Assembly: GCA_965249175.1 (NCBI GenBank)
Contig: OZ252227.1
Location: 3,720,001 to 3,784,000, forward strand
Direction: 5' to 3'
From: CAZYFH01 sp965249175
GTDB taxonomy: Bacteria; Acidobacteriota; Vicinamibacteria; Vicinamibacterales; UBA8438
Length of the DNA: 64,000 bases
Under the pieces are notes generated by a model. That model had not been told where the DNA came from, did not search any database, and worked only from the letters and a program-made list of their open reading frames with translations. Of this stretch, positions 17,064 through 25,239 are shown piece by piece (position 1 is the stretch's first letter; each line of letters opens with the position of its first letter). Made by a program: the position numbers and the translations under genes.

Positions 17064-17926
17064 GTCAGGTACTCCCCCACGATCGGTGCCAGGTCTCGCT
17101 TCGTCTCCTCCGGTACGGCGTCCGGACGTGTGATGATCGCCGCCTTCAGGGCGGTCGCGCACTCGCATCCTCGCTCGACCGGAAGACGGGTCAGCAGGTC
17201 CTTGAGCGTGCGTTGGGCGGTCGACGCGTTCCGCTGCAACGTCTCGACGATCATCTCGACGGTGACCTGGTCATGGTCCGGGTGCCAGCAGTCGTAGTCG
17301 GTGACGAGTGCGAGTGTCGCAAAACAGATCTCGGCCTCTCTCGCGAGCTTCGCCTCCTGCAGATTGGTCATGCCGATCACGTCCATGTTCCACGACCGAT
17401 ACAGGCGTGATTCAGCAAGGGTGGAGAACTGCGGGCCTTCCATGCACACGTAGGTCCCGCCACGATGGACGGTCGCCCCGACGGCTGTCGCCGCGTCACC
17501 CGCGAGCGCGCTCAGTGTCGGACAGAACGGATGCGCGAGCGACACGTGCGCCACCAGACCGCGTCCGAAGAAGGTGCTGATCCGGCCGCGGGTCCGGTCC
17601 AGGAACTGGTCCGGCACGACGATGTCCTGCGGTCGATACCGTTCCTGGAGACTCCCGACCGCGCTTGCCGAGACGATCCACTCCACGCCGAGCGCCTTGA
17701 ACCCGAAGATGTTCGCGCGGAAATTCAGCTCCGTCGGCAGGATGTGATGACCGGCCCCGTGACGCGCCAGAAACGCCACGCGCTGCCCGCCAAGGCCCCC
17801 GATGACATACGGCGCCGACGGCTCGCCGAACGGCGTCGGGACCGCACGCTCCTCCAGGTCGACGAGCTCGGCCATCTCGTAGAGTCCGCTGCCGCCGATG
17901 ACACCAATGCGGATAGGTTCAGACAT
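17060..17926 (-). CDS. mtnP: S-methyl-5'-thioadenosine phosphorylase (PNP/MTAP family)
   Basis: 288 residues. GVIGGSGLYEM at the start is the phosphate-binding loop; RHGAGH, NFRANIFGFKALGVEWI, TYVCMEGPQFSTLAESRLYR and GMTNLQEAKLAREAEICFA are family blocks. The TDYDCWH segment places Asp residues where MTAPs recognise the adenine amino group, favouring MTAP over a guanosine-type PNP. It cleaves methylthioadenosine to adenine and methylthioribose-1-phosphate. Start ATG 17926 is chosen by homology; the frame runs up to 17977. It overlaps the PfkB gene by 4 bases. Confidence 0.88.
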   Translation of the reverse strand: MSEPIRIGVIGGSGLYEMAELVDLEERAVPTPFGEPSAPYVIGGLGGQRVAFLARHGAGHHILPTELNFRANIFGFKALGVEWIVSASAVGSLQERYRPQDIVVPDQFLDRTRGRISTFFGRGLVAHVSLAHPFCPTLSALAGDAATAVGATVHRGGTYVCMEGPQFSTLAESRLYRSWNMDVIGMTNLQEAKLAREAEICFATLALVTDYDCWHPDHDQVTVEMIVETLQRNASTAQRTLKDLLTRLPVERGCECATALKAAIITRPDAVPEETKRDLAPIVGEYLT

Positions 17927-17988
17927 GATGGGTCCATCGCCGCACGGCGGTCGCTCGACCCCGCGGGTCGGCTCCACCGAGCGTGAGC

Positions 17989-18393
17989 TTATCTTCTCTC
18001 TTCCTTCAGCTCCACCAACACACCGTGCGCGCTCGACGGGTGCACGAACGCGACGAGCGAGCCTTCCGCCCCCTTGCGCGGGCGTTGGTCGATGAGCCGA
18101 GCACCGTGCGCGACGAGTTGATCGAGTGCGGCGTGGATGTCGTCGACGCGCAGTGTGATGTGATGCAGCCCGGGTCCCCGTCGGGCGACGTAGCGCCCGA
18201 TCGGTGAGCTCTCGCTGGTGGCCTCGAGCAACTCGAGCGACGCCGACCCGACCCGCACGAAATGCGCGCGCACGCCCTGGGACGGCACGTCTTCGGTGAC
18301 CGCCACCTCGAGTCCCAAGGCGTCCGTATAGAACCGCAGCGCCTCCCCGAGGTCGCCGACGGCGATCCCGATGTGATCGAGCGTCGCTTTCAT
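17989..18393 (-). CDS. mce: Methylmalonyl-CoA epimerase (VOC family)
   Basis: 134 residues. A double beta-alpha-beta-beta-beta glyoxalase fold with the MCE pattern: LDHIGIAVGDL (metal His7), LELLEATSESSPIG, RRGPGLHHITLRVDDI (second metal His) and GVLVELKE (metal Glu). It interconverts (S)- and (R)-methylmalonyl-CoA. It lies next to meaB, the mutase G-protein chaperone, but no mutase gene is adjacent; the B12 mutase genes at 48736-50922 have isobutyryl-type residues. This epimerase therefore implies that a true methylmalonyl-CoA mutase exists elsewhere in the genome (inference). Confidence 0.88.
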   Translation of the reverse strand: MKATLDHIGIAVGDLGEALRFYTDALGLEVAVTEDVPSQGVRAHFVRVGSASLELLEATSESSPIGRYVARRGPGLHHITLRVDDIHAALDQLVAHGARLIDQRPRKGAEGSLVAFVHPSSAHGVLVELKEERR

Positions 18394-18471
18394 GTGTCTG
18401 CTGGCCCGCCGGGTGCTAGTGTCGCAGTGCGCCCGGCTGGCCACCCTCCACCCACCGACCTGATACCCGGT

Positions 18472-19401
18472 TCACGTCTCCGATCGCGGCCTCAGCACTT
18501 CCCGCAGGATCTCGTCAGCCGCGCGGTAGGGATCACAGGCGCCATCCAGCACCCTGGTCGTCGCCGCTTCGATCGCGTCCGACCCCACGGCGGTCAGGAA
18601 CCCGTCAGTCAGGGCGGTCCGCACCCGCATCTGCGCGCGATACCGTTGGCGCCCTCCCCGACCAGACGTCACGCGAGCCACATCGTCAATCGCGCGGGCC
18701 AGATCCGGGATGCCGTCGCCGGTCGACGCCTGCGTCTTGAGCACCGGCGGGCAGGCGTCGGTAGCCGTGTCACGTAGCGACAGCATCGCCTCGATCTCGC
18801 CCACCGCGCGGTCGGCGCCGTCCCGATCCGCCTTGTTCACGACGAAGAGATCGGCGATCTCCATGATCCCGGCTTTGAGGGCTTGGACGTCGTCCCCCGT
18901 ACCTGGCACCGTCACGACGACCGACGCGTCCGCGGTCCCCGCGATATCGACTTCGCCCTGCCCGACCCCGACAGTTTCGATGACGACGATGTCCTTGCCG
19001 GCGGCATCGAGCACCAGCACCGCGTCGCCGGTTGCCCGCGCCAGGCCGCCAAAATGTCCGCGGGTCGCCATGCTACGAACGTAGACGCCCGCGTCCAGGG
19101 CGTGCGCCTGCATCCGCACGCGATCACCGAGGATCGCGCCACCCGTGAAGGGGCTCGTCGGATCGACCGCGATGATGCCGACGGTGCGCCCAGCCCGGCG
19201 CCACTCGGTGGTGAGGCGATCGACGAGCGTGCTCTTGCCGACCCCCGGGGCGCCGGTCAGACCCACGACCCGCGCCCGTCCCGCGTTCCCGAACAGACGA
19301 CCGACCAGGGGTGCGGCCGCCGACGTCTCGTTCTCGACGATCGAGAGGGCGCGCGCGATCGCCCGCTGATCCCCGGCAAGCACCCCCTCCGCGAGGTCCA
19401 T
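18472..19401 (-). CDS. meaB: Methylmalonyl-CoA mutase-associated G-protein chaperone MeaB
   Basis: 309 residues. SIMIBI GTPase: Walker A GAPGVGKST (50-58), IETVGVGQGEVDI switch region, and the base-specificity loop NKADRDGA. MeaB/ArgK proteins load adenosylcobalamin and protect B12-dependent acyl-CoA mutases from inactivation. The gene starts 2 bases after the acyl-CoA dehydrogenase upstream and is followed by methylmalonyl-CoA epimerase, an arrangement usual for propionate/branched-chain pathways. Confidence 0.92.
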   Translation of the reverse strand: MDLAEGVLAGDQRAIARALSIVENETSAAAPLVGRLFGNAGRARVVGLTGAPGVGKSTLVDRLTTEWRRAGRTVGIIAVDPTSPFTGGAILGDRVRMQAHALDAGVYVRSMATRGHFGGLARATGDAVLVLDAAGKDIVVIETVGVGQGEVDIAGTADASVVVTVPGTGDDVQALKAGIMEIADLFVVNKADRDGADRAVGEIEAMLSLRDTATDACPPVLKTQASTGDGIPDLARAIDDVARVTSGRGGRQRYRAQMRVRTALTDGFLTAVGSDAIEAATTRVLDGACDPYRAADEILREVLRPRSET

Positions 19402-19403
19402 GG

Positions 19404-20585
19404 CTACCCCAACAGACCGACCCGAGACTGGCCGGCCGAGTCAGTGGCGTCGAGATATTGTCGAGCAATCACGAGTCGCTGGATCTCGCTCGTGCCTTCG
19501 CCAATAGTCATCAGCTTGACATCGCGGAAGTATTTCTCCGCCGGATAGTCCTTCACGAACCCGTATCCACCGTGGATCTGCACGCACTCCTCGGCGGCGC
19601 GCACCGCCACCTCGCTCGCGTAGAGCTTGGCCATGGACGATTCTCGGGTCGTCTGACGTCCGCGGTCCTTGCGGGATGCCGCCCGATAGGTCAGCAATCG
19701 GGCCGCCTCGATCCTGATAGCCATGTCCGCGATCTTCCACTGAATCGCCTGAAAGGAGGCGATCGGCTGGCCGAACTGCCGGCGTTCGGCCGCGTACCGC
19801 CGCGCCGCCTCGAACGCGCCTTGCGCCAGTCCCACTGACAGTGCCGCGATGCCGATGCGGCCCGCGTCCAGCACCTCGAGGGCATTGACGAACCCCTGGC
19901 CTTCGGCTCCGAGCAGTGCGTCGGTGGATACCCGACAGTCCTCGAACCGCACTTCCGACGTGTCGCTGGCGCGCATGCCGAGCTTGTTCTCTTTTCGACC
20001 CGGCGTCATCCCACCCGTGCCCTGTTCGACGATGAAGGCGGAGATCCCGTGATGGCCTTGGCCCGGATCGGTGACCGCCATGGCGACGGTGACGCCGGCC
20101 AGACTGCCGTGGGTCGTGAACGTCTTCGCCCCGTTGAGCACCCATCCGCCCGGCACCGAGGTCGCGGTGGTCCGCGTCCCGCCGGCATCGCTTCCTGCCG
20201 TCGGCTCGGTCAGGCCCCACGCCCCCAGCATCTCGCCGCGCGCAAGCCGGGTCAGCACTCGCGCCCGCTGCGTCTCGGAACCGAACATGAACACATGGGC
20301 AGCACAGAGCCCGTTGTGCGCGGCGACGGTCAGCGCGATTGCCGGATCGACCCGGGCCAGCTCCTCGATACAGATGCAGTACTCGAGCGCCGACATGCCG
20401 GCACCACCGTAGCGTTCCGGGAACTGAATGCCGAGCAGCCCAAGCGCGGCGAGCTTGGGCAGGAGTTCGAGGGGAAACCGCTGAGATTCGTCCCACGTCA
20501 TGACGTGAGGCGCAATCTCCCTTTCCGCGAACTCCCGGACCGCCCGCCGCGTGATGCGTTCGGCGTCGGTCGGCCGAAAGTCCAT
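19404..20585 (-). CDS. Acyl-CoA dehydrogenase
   Basis: 393 residues, full-length ACAD. Typical blocks: LGIQFPERYGGAG, WGLTEPTAGSDAGGTRT (FAD region), FTTHGSLAG, RRQFGQPIASFQAIQWKIADM, QIHGGYGFVKDYPAEKYFRD, and GEGTSEIQR with the catalytic Glu363 present. It oxidises an acyl-CoA to trans-2-enoyl-CoA and passes electrons to ETF. First gene of a long minus-strand run with meaB and the epimerase, so a propionyl/branched-chain role is plausible. Start ATG 20585 (MDFRPTDAE); an upstream GTG at 20603 adds six residues without homology. Confidence 0.9.
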   Translation of the reverse strand: MDFRPTDAERITRRAVREFAEREIAPHVMTWDESQRFPLELLPKLAALGLLGIQFPERYGGAGMSALEYCICIEELARVDPAIALTVAAHNGLCAAHVFMFGSETQRARVLTRLARGEMLGAWGLTEPTAGSDAGGTRTTATSVPGGWVLNGAKTFTTHGSLAGVTVAMAVTDPGQGHHGISAFIVEQGTGGMTPGRKENKLGMRASDTSEVRFEDCRVSTDALLGAEGQGFVNALEVLDAGRIGIAALSVGLAQGAFEAARRYAAERRQFGQPIASFQAIQWKIADMAIRIEAARLLTYRAASRKDRGRQTTRESSMAKLYASEVAVRAAEECVQIHGGYGFVKDYPAEKYFRDVKLMTIGEGTSEIQRLVIARQYLDATDSAGQSRVGLLG

Positions 20586-20682
20586 GGCGTCGGACTCTAT
20601 CACACGGGTTCGCGTCGCCTGGCTAACCCCAGATTAAGTCTTCGGGCCTCAGGCGTCGATAAGACCACACGTGAGTCAAGTG

Positions 20683-21153
20683 ATGAGAACGCTGGTCGCC
20701 GCAGTGCTGCTGACGGGTGTGGCGAGCCCGGTCTTCGCCGACGCCACCGCCTTCATCGGGCCAAACCGCACGCCGGCCAATCGCATGGCGCGAGGCGCGG
20801 CCCTCGGCCTCTCCCTGCTCATCATCGGGTTCGAGTTCGAGTACTCCGACACCCCGGAGGACCCCGCCGCGAACGCGCCGTCGCTCAGATCCGGCATGTT
20901 CAATGTGTTGGTGCAGACACCGGTGAGCATCGCGGGATTGCAGTTCTACGGCACAATCGGCGGCGGAGCGTATCGCGAACGTCTCCACGCGCACGAAGCG
21001 ACGAATGTGGGGGGCAATGTCGGCGGCGGCGTGAAGATTTCGTTACTGGGGCCGCTCCGCGCACGCATCGATTACCGCGTGTTCACGCTGCGCGGATCAC
21101 CCCTTCACGAAAAGCCGCAACGGATCTACGTCGGCCTCAACCTCGCCTTCTGA
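20683..21153 (+). CDS. Small outer-membrane beta-barrel protein
   Basis: 156 residues. A signal peptide (MRTLVAAVLLTGVASPVFA) is followed by alternating amphipathic strands rich in Gly and aromatic residues (GLSLLIIGFEFEYS, GLQFYGTIGGGAY, ARIDYRVFTL), ending in IYVGLNLAF, the C-terminal Phe expected of BAM substrates. This fits an 8-stranded OmpX/OmpA-like barrel; no peptidoglycan-binding domain follows. A GTG at 20671 is an alternative start. It is divergent from the acyl-CoA dehydrogenase operon and is followed by the inverted repeat at 21164, which may serve as its terminator. Function unknown. Confidence 0.72.
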   Translation: MRTLVAAVLLTGVASPVFADATAFIGPNRTPANRMARGAALGLSLLIIGFEFEYSDTPEDPAANAPSLRSGMFNVLVQTPVSIAGLQFYGTIGGGAYRERLHAHEATNVGGNVGGGVKISLLGPLRARIDYRVFTLRGSPLHEKPQRIYVGLNLAF

Positions 21154-21163
21154 GCTTCTTTGG

Positions 21164-21270
21164 ATGGGGCTTCGCCCCAAGCCTCCGCGACCGCTACGTG
21201 GGGACCCCGAGAGCCCCACTCCGCGGACGCGAGGCGCGCCGTGCGCGCCTTGGCCGCTCCCGTTCAACCG
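21164..21270. repeat. Left arm of a large inverted repeat (uninterrupted copy)
   Basis: About 107 bases whose reverse complement reappears, interrupted, at 21886-22156. The unit begins ATGGGGCTTCGCCCCA (itself a small hairpin) and contains two blocks, A (21164-21208) and B (21212-21253, extending weakly to 21270). A and B are themselves imperfect mirror images, so the whole arm can fold. The two arms flank the secreted-protein gene 21301-21816. Confidence 0.8.
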
Positions 21271-21300
21271 CACACGTGTAGCACCGCGGGCGGCCTCACG

Positions 21301-21816
21301 TTACGGCTCGGGCGGGAATCCCTCAAGCGACTCCAGGCTGACGACGAGCTGTCCGAGGCCCGGAGCGAACGCGCCCATGAAGGACTCATACAGCCCCTGC
21401 ACCTGCTCTGGGAACTCCTCGTTGAGAATGTCCGTCACGGCGTAATCGGCCTCGGCGACCACCGGGTCGATGAACGACACATAGATGATGCTGTCGCTCG
21501 GTCCTGGCTCCTTCGCCTTGAAGATCCGCCACCCGGCGGCCTGCTCTCGACGGCCAGCGTCCTCGCTGGCCTCCAGCGCGTCCCCGAGCCTCCGCATGAC
21601 GCGCTCGAAATCAGTGGCGCCGGTCGCACTGATGTAGTTGAAGATCATGCCAACATCAGCGTCTTCATCGAACCAGCGCGGCTCCGACTGGGCCGCGGCG
21701 GTCTGTTGCGACACCGCCAGTCCCACGACGATCCCGACCGCCACCGCGGTGGCGATCGCTCCGCCGGCCCACATGGGTCGGCAACTAAACCGACGAGTCA
21801 CAATCGAACGGATCAT
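21301..21816 (-). CDS. Secreted protein of unknown function (paralogue 1)
   Basis: 171 residues. A signal peptide or membrane anchor (AIATAVAVGIVVGLAVSQQ, then TAAAQS) precedes a small soluble domain with blocks MIFNYISATGATDFERVMRRL, ALEASED, GWRIFKA, IIYVSFIDPVV, ADYAVTDILNEEFPEQVQGLYESF. The same blocks in the same order occur in the gene at 22163-22663, so the two are diverged tandem paralogues. I do not recognise the family. ATG 21816 has AGGG eight bases upstream; a GTG at 21825 is possible. It lies between the two arms of a large inverted repeat. A TATAGT -10-like box is visible near 21859-21864 on the minus strand without a clear -35. Confidence 0.75.
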   Translation of the reverse strand: MIRSIVTRRFSCRPMWAGGAIATAVAVGIVVGLAVSQQTAAAQSEPRWFDEDADVGMIFNYISATGATDFERVMRRLGDALEASEDAGRREQAAGWRIFKAKEPGPSDSIIYVSFIDPVVAEADYAVTDILNEEFPEQVQGLYESFMGAFAPGLGQLVVSLESLEGFPPEP

Positions 21817-21885
21817 GTGATCCACCCTTCGATATCCCGCTGTACACGCATCGCACCACTATACGCGAGGCGCAGACCTGCACTC

Positions 21886-22156
21886 GGTTGCGGGACGGGC
21901 GGGCGCCAAGGCGCGCACAGCGCGCCTCGCGACCCGCGGAGTGGGGCTACCAGCCCATGGTGCACGTGCCGCGGCATTCGACCGGACGATGCATCCCATC
22001 GCGCCGCGGTGCTCGTCGGTCACATACGCCCCGTATGCTCCCTCCTCGCGCCTTGCGCGCCGGGCGCCTCGCCGGTCTCGATGCGACGCGGACGTGCACC
22101 GTGGACTGGTGGGGTCCCCACGTAGCGGTTCGCGGGGGCTTGGGGCGCAGCCCCAT
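21886..22156. repeat. Right arm of the large inverted repeat (interrupted copy)
   Basis: Reverse complement of 21164-21270, but split: block B' (21906-21948, with weaker extension to 21886) and block A' (22111-22156) are separated by about 160 bases, exactly where blocks A and B join in the left arm with only 3 bases between them. The intervening DNA is the palindromic element 21947-22112. Confidence 0.8.
21947..22112 (-). repeat. Palindromic repeat element, copy 1 (inserted in the inverted-repeat arm)
   Basis: On the minus strand this element follows the same order as the element at 41931-42097: end arm, CGTCGCAtCGA, GACCGG, GCAAGGCGCG, GAGGGAG, a small palindrome (CATACggggCGTATG), GTGACCGA, GATGCATC, CCGGTC, GAATGC, end arm. 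It is diverged in its outer arms but colinear throughout. The copy interrupts the right arm of the inverted repeat precisely between blocks B' and A'. Confidence 0.8.
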
Positions 22157-22162
22157 CTAATT

Positions 22163-22663
22163 TCAGAAGTCGGCGACGAGCTCGAGGTTCACCGGAAGCT
22201 GCTTGACCTGACCGTCCGTAAACGACCCGTTGTAGGTCTCGAAGAGCCCCTCGATCTCCTCCGGGAATGCCTCGTTCATGATGGTCGAGGCTGCGTAGTT
22301 GGCACCGCCGATGACCGGATCGATGATCCAGACGTAGGGCACGGAGCCCTGGCCGGTGAAATCCGCCCCGGCCCGATATACCTTCCAGCCTCGCGCCTGC
22401 GCCTTGCGGTCGGTTTCCTCGTTCTGGCTTGCCTGCAGCGCGTCGCTGAGCTTCTGCATCACGCCTTCGTAGTCGGACGTCGCCGCGGGCTTGACGAAGT
22501 GAAACATAAAGGCCGCGCTGCCTGTGAATGTGGTCGTGGGCTGGGCTGCCGCCTGGTTTGAGGTGAGTAGCGTCCCCAGCATCACGCCTATGGCCATGGT
22601 TGTCGCGAACGCGCATCCCATCCATATCCGTCCGACCGACCGCTGCTTGCGAAGTACGCGCAT
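22163..22663 (-). CDS. Secreted protein of unknown function (paralogue 2)
   Basis: 166 residues with an N-terminal hydrophobic segment (WMGCAFATTMAIGVMLGTLL) and likely cleavage after NQAAAQ. The mature part parallels the gene at 21301-21816: FMFHFVKPAATSDYEGVMQKL, DALQASQNEET, GWKVYRA, VPYVWIIDPVI, ANYAASTIMNEAFPEEIEGLFETY. Conserved features are an N-terminal F-x(2-5)-T/S-D-Y/F block and a C-terminal acidic FPE-x-hydrophobic-x-G-L-x-E/F motif. The ATG has a strong AAGGAGGA ribosome site. Probably periplasmic or secreted; no known domain recognised. Confidence 0.78.
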   Translation of the reverse strand: MRVLRKQRSVGRIWMGCAFATTMAIGVMLGTLLTSNQAAAQPTTTFTGSAAFMFHFVKPAATSDYEGVMQKLSDALQASQNEETDRKAQARGWKVYRAGADFTGQGSVPYVWIIDPVIGGANYAASTIMNEAFPEEIEGLFETYNGSFTDGQVKQLPVNLELVADF

Positions 22664-22728
22664 GTCCCTGTCCTCCTTGGCTCCTCGCCTCTGCCGATAA
22701 AGCGGGATACTTTACCGTACCGGCCCGC

Positions 22729-23859
22729 TCAGACAAAGGACTGCATCACCTCATTGGCGACCAGCATCCCGCGCCGCGTCAGCTTCAGCCGACCGGCCGC
22801 GTGCCTGAGGATGCCGGAATCGAGAAAGGGCCGTAGACGGGCACCAAAGCGGTCGAACACGTCGACGTCGTAGCGCCGCCCGATCGCTTCGAGATCGAGG
22901 CCCTCCGTGAGCCTGAGACCGGTAAACAAGGTGTCGCCGAGCCGCTCGTCGTCCGGGAGGCGGCGCCGCTCCCGCGTCACCGGTTGGGCCCCCTCCACCG
23001 CGCTGACGTAGCCGGCGGTCTCCGCCACGTTCACCCAGCGCCAGCCGTCGCGGGTGGAATGCGCGCCGCAGCCGAAGCCGAGCCAGGCGCCGTCTTGCCA
23101 GTATTTCAAGTTGTGACGCGACCGCTTCCCCGACCGCGCGACGTTGGAGATCTCATATTGCGCAAGACCGGCCACGTCCATCCGCTCGAGCGCGTCGAGA
23201 TACATCGTCGCGGCATCGTCGTCCGGTGCCAAAGACCAGTCTCGGCGGGCCATCTCCTCCCGCAGCGGCGCATTCGGATAGAGCTCGAGCATGTAGACGG
23301 AGGCGTGGTCGGGGGACAGCCCGATCAAGGCCTCGACGGACGCGGCACAGTCGTCCGGTGTCTGCGCGGGCAGCCACAGCATGAGGTCGAGGCTGATGTT
23401 GTCGCACCCCGCCGCGCGCGCCGAGACCAACGCGGCTTCCGCGCGCGCCGCGGTGTGCTCCCGACCCAGCCGCGCAAGCTCCCGGTCGTCGAATGATTGC
23501 ACGCCGATACTCAGGCGCGTCACACCCGCGGCGAGTAGCGCCGCCACGTAGTCGGCGGTGACGGTCTCCGGATTCATCTCGAGCGTCACCTCGGCTCCAG
23601 ACGCCACGGCGAACGATGACCGACACGCGTCCACCAGGCAGGCGACCTCGTCGGGCGCAAGCAACGACGGCGTGCCCCCTCCAAAAAAGATCGTGTCGAC
23701 CGACACGGCCTCGGCCGCCCCGCGGATCTCGGTCTCCAGCGCGCCGACATACCGCCGCTTGAGATCAGGGTCGAGGAGCCCGCGGTTGAAGTTGCAGTAG
23801 TTGCAGATGGACGTACAGAACGGGATGTGCAGGTAGAGACCGAGCGGATCTTGGCTCAC
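22729..23859 (-). CDS. hemW: HemW-like radical SAM protein (heme chaperone)
   Basis: 376 residues. Radical-SAM cluster motif Cys15-x3-Cys19-x2-Cys22 followed by NFN rather than the fourth Cys of HemN, FFGGGTPSLL (SAM binding), EMNPETV, GVQSFDD, and RHNLKYW, the HemW-type motif, then a C-terminal HemN_C winged domain. These features favour HemW, which binds heme and passes it to apoproteins, over true coproporphyrinogen III dehydrogenase HemN. It lies 27 bases downstream of the DnaC-like ATPase gene in a run led by dnaK. Confidence 0.9.
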   Translation of the reverse strand: MSQDPLGLYLHIPFCTSICNYCNFNRGLLDPDLKRRYVGALETEIRGAAEAVSVDTIFFGGGTPSLLAPDEVACLVDACRSSFAVASGAEVTLEMNPETVTADYVAALLAAGVTRLSIGVQSFDDRELARLGREHTAARAEAALVSARAAGCDNISLDLMLWLPAQTPDDCAASVEALIGLSPDHASVYMLELYPNAPLREEMARRDWSLAPDDDAATMYLDALERMDVAGLAQYEISNVARSGKRSRHNLKYWQDGAWLGFGCGAHSTRDGWRWVNVAETAGYVSAVEGAQPVTRERRRLPDDERLGDTLFTGLRLTEGLDLEAIGRRYDVDVFDRFGARLRPFLDSGILRHAAGRLKLTRRGMLVANEVMQSFV

Positions 23860-23886
23860 GGGGACTCTACCCCCCGACTAAGGACC

Positions 23887-24729
23887 CTAACCACTCGCCT
23901 TGCCGCCCGACCAACCGAGCTCGAGCTGGCCTTCCTTCTGCGTGTCCTTGAGCCGAGCGCGGGCGCGACTGGAGGTGCGTTTCGGCAGACGCTTGCGGGG
24001 ACGCGACTTCCAGGCCCGAAAGAGGTCCTCGGCGCTTGGTGGATACTCGAAGTCGCGATAGTCAGGCCCACCGTACTCGAGAAAATCGCACATTTCGCGC
24101 AATCGCGAATGCATGCGAAACCCCACCCGCACGAGGAGCGAGTCGAGATCGTCTGTGTCGGGCACATCCTCGTAGTTCGACGTAAACACGGTCGGCCGCC
24201 GCTCGTTGTACCGCGTGTTGACGATGAGATTCATCGTCTCCTCAACCCAGTCGGTCAGACGCTCCGCGCCGAGGTCATCGAGCACAAGCAGTTCGGCGCG
24301 CATGACCTGCCGCAGGATCTCCGCCTCGGACGTCCGGGTCACCGGGTTGTACGTGCTCTTGATCGCGCTCAGCAACGTACGGGTGTCGTAGTACAGGCCT
24401 CGGATGCCCTTGCGCACGACCGCTCGCAGCACGGACACCGCGAGATGCGTCTTGCCGACACCGGGTGGCCCGATCAGCAGGATGCCCTTGTCGACCACTG
24501 GAAACGACTCGCTGAACTCGCGAGCCTTCTTCACCGCGCGAGTCAACTGATCGTTGCGATAGGTGACGAATGTGTCAAAGGTGCACGTGCGGTAGCGCGC
24601 GGGGATCCGCGCTTGCTCGAGCGATCGCCGCGCCACGGCTTCGCGCCAACAGTCGCAGCGCGCCACCCGGGTCGTGCCATCGACGTCGTGCGCCCGCCAT
24701 CCGGTGTCGTTGCACAGCGCACAGGCCAT
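23887..24729 (-). CDS. DnaC/DnaI-like AAA+ ATPase with zinc-finger N-terminus
   Basis: 280 residues. An N-terminal CALCNDTGW ... RCDCW segment (Cys3, Cys6, Cys25, Cys27) forms a likely zinc site, followed by an AAA+ core: Walker A GPPGVGKT (87-94), Walker B ELLVLDDLGAE, sensor 1 TSNY, and the Arg-rich SRLREMCDFLEYGGPDYR block. This architecture is that of DnaI/DnaC helicase loaders and phage-derived relatives. The C-terminal 40 residues are Arg/Lys rich (RPRKRLPKRTSSRARARLK) and may bind DNA. It lies between hemW and hspR. A replication role is a family-based inference. Confidence 0.82.
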   Translation of the reverse strand: MACALCNDTGWRAHDVDGTTRVARCDCWREAVARRSLEQARIPARYRTCTFDTFVTYRNDQLTRAVKKAREFSESFPVVDKGILLIGPPGVGKTHLAVSVLRAVVRKGIRGLYYDTRTLLSAIKSTYNPVTRTSEAEILRQVMRAELLVLDDLGAERLTDWVEETMNLIVNTRYNERRPTVFTSNYEDVPDTDDLDSLLVRVGFRMHSRLREMCDFLEYGGPDYRDFEYPPSAEDLFRAWKSRPRKRLPKRTSSRARARLKDTQKEGQLELGWSGGKASG

Positions 24730-24765
24730 GATTGCAGGTGCACAGCATACCGCGACCGACGCGGT

Positions 24766-25233
24766 CTAGGATGAACGCTTTTTCTTGCGCGTCGACCGTG
24801 ACGCCTTGGCCGGCGTGGGCTCAGTCGCTCGCGCCGCGGGAGATGACCGCACGAGATCGCCGGGCCGCGACTTGACAAGCGCTGTGCCGAGCCGCTGCTC
24901 CCAGTCACCGAGTCCGCGCGCGAGCTCCTGTTTGACGTAGGCCATGAACTCGTTCACCTCGCGCTGCATGCGGTCCATCTTCTCCCGCATGTTGAGAATG
25001 ATCTCGACCCCAGCGAGGTTGACGCCGAGGTCGCGCGTCAGCGACAGAATCGTCTCGAGTCGCTCGAGATCGTCCTCGCTATAGAGCCGGGTGTTGCCGT
25101 CGGTTCGCGACGGCCGGAGCAAGCCCTCGCGCTCATACAGTCGCAGCGTCTGCGGATGGATGTCGTAGCGCTGCGCAACCGCGCTGATCATGTACTGCGC
25201 CTTGCCGGGCTGGCGTCGCGTCTCGGACCGCAT
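24766..25233 (-). CDS. hspR: MerR-family heat-shock repressor HspR
   Basis: 155 residues. The N-terminal winged-helix MerR domain (YMISAVAQRYDIHPQTLRLYEREGLL, then RLYSEDDLERL) matches HspR, followed by a coiled coil and a Lys/Arg-rich tail ending KKKRSS. It directly follows dnaJ and dnaK, the arrangement in which HspR represses the dnaK operon with DnaK as co-repressor. ATG 25233 and GTG 25236 are both possible starts after GAGGG. I could not find a clear HAIR operator (CTTGAGT-N7-ACTCAAG) upstream of dnaK. Confidence 0.85.
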   Translation of the reverse strand: MRSETRRQPGKAQYMISAVAQRYDIHPQTLRLYEREGLLRPSRTDGNTRLYSEDDLERLETILSLTRDLGVNLAGVEIILNMREKMDRMQREVNEFMAYVKQELARGLGDWEQRLGTALVKSRPGDLVRSSPAARATEPTPAKASRSTRKKKRSS

Positions 25234-25239
25234 CACGGT

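Noticed and set aside
21164..22156. Composite transposon carrying the secreted-protein gene between inverted arms
   Set aside because: No transposase, no visible target duplications, and a simpler explanation is two repeat copies in opposite orientation; kept as a repeat finding only.
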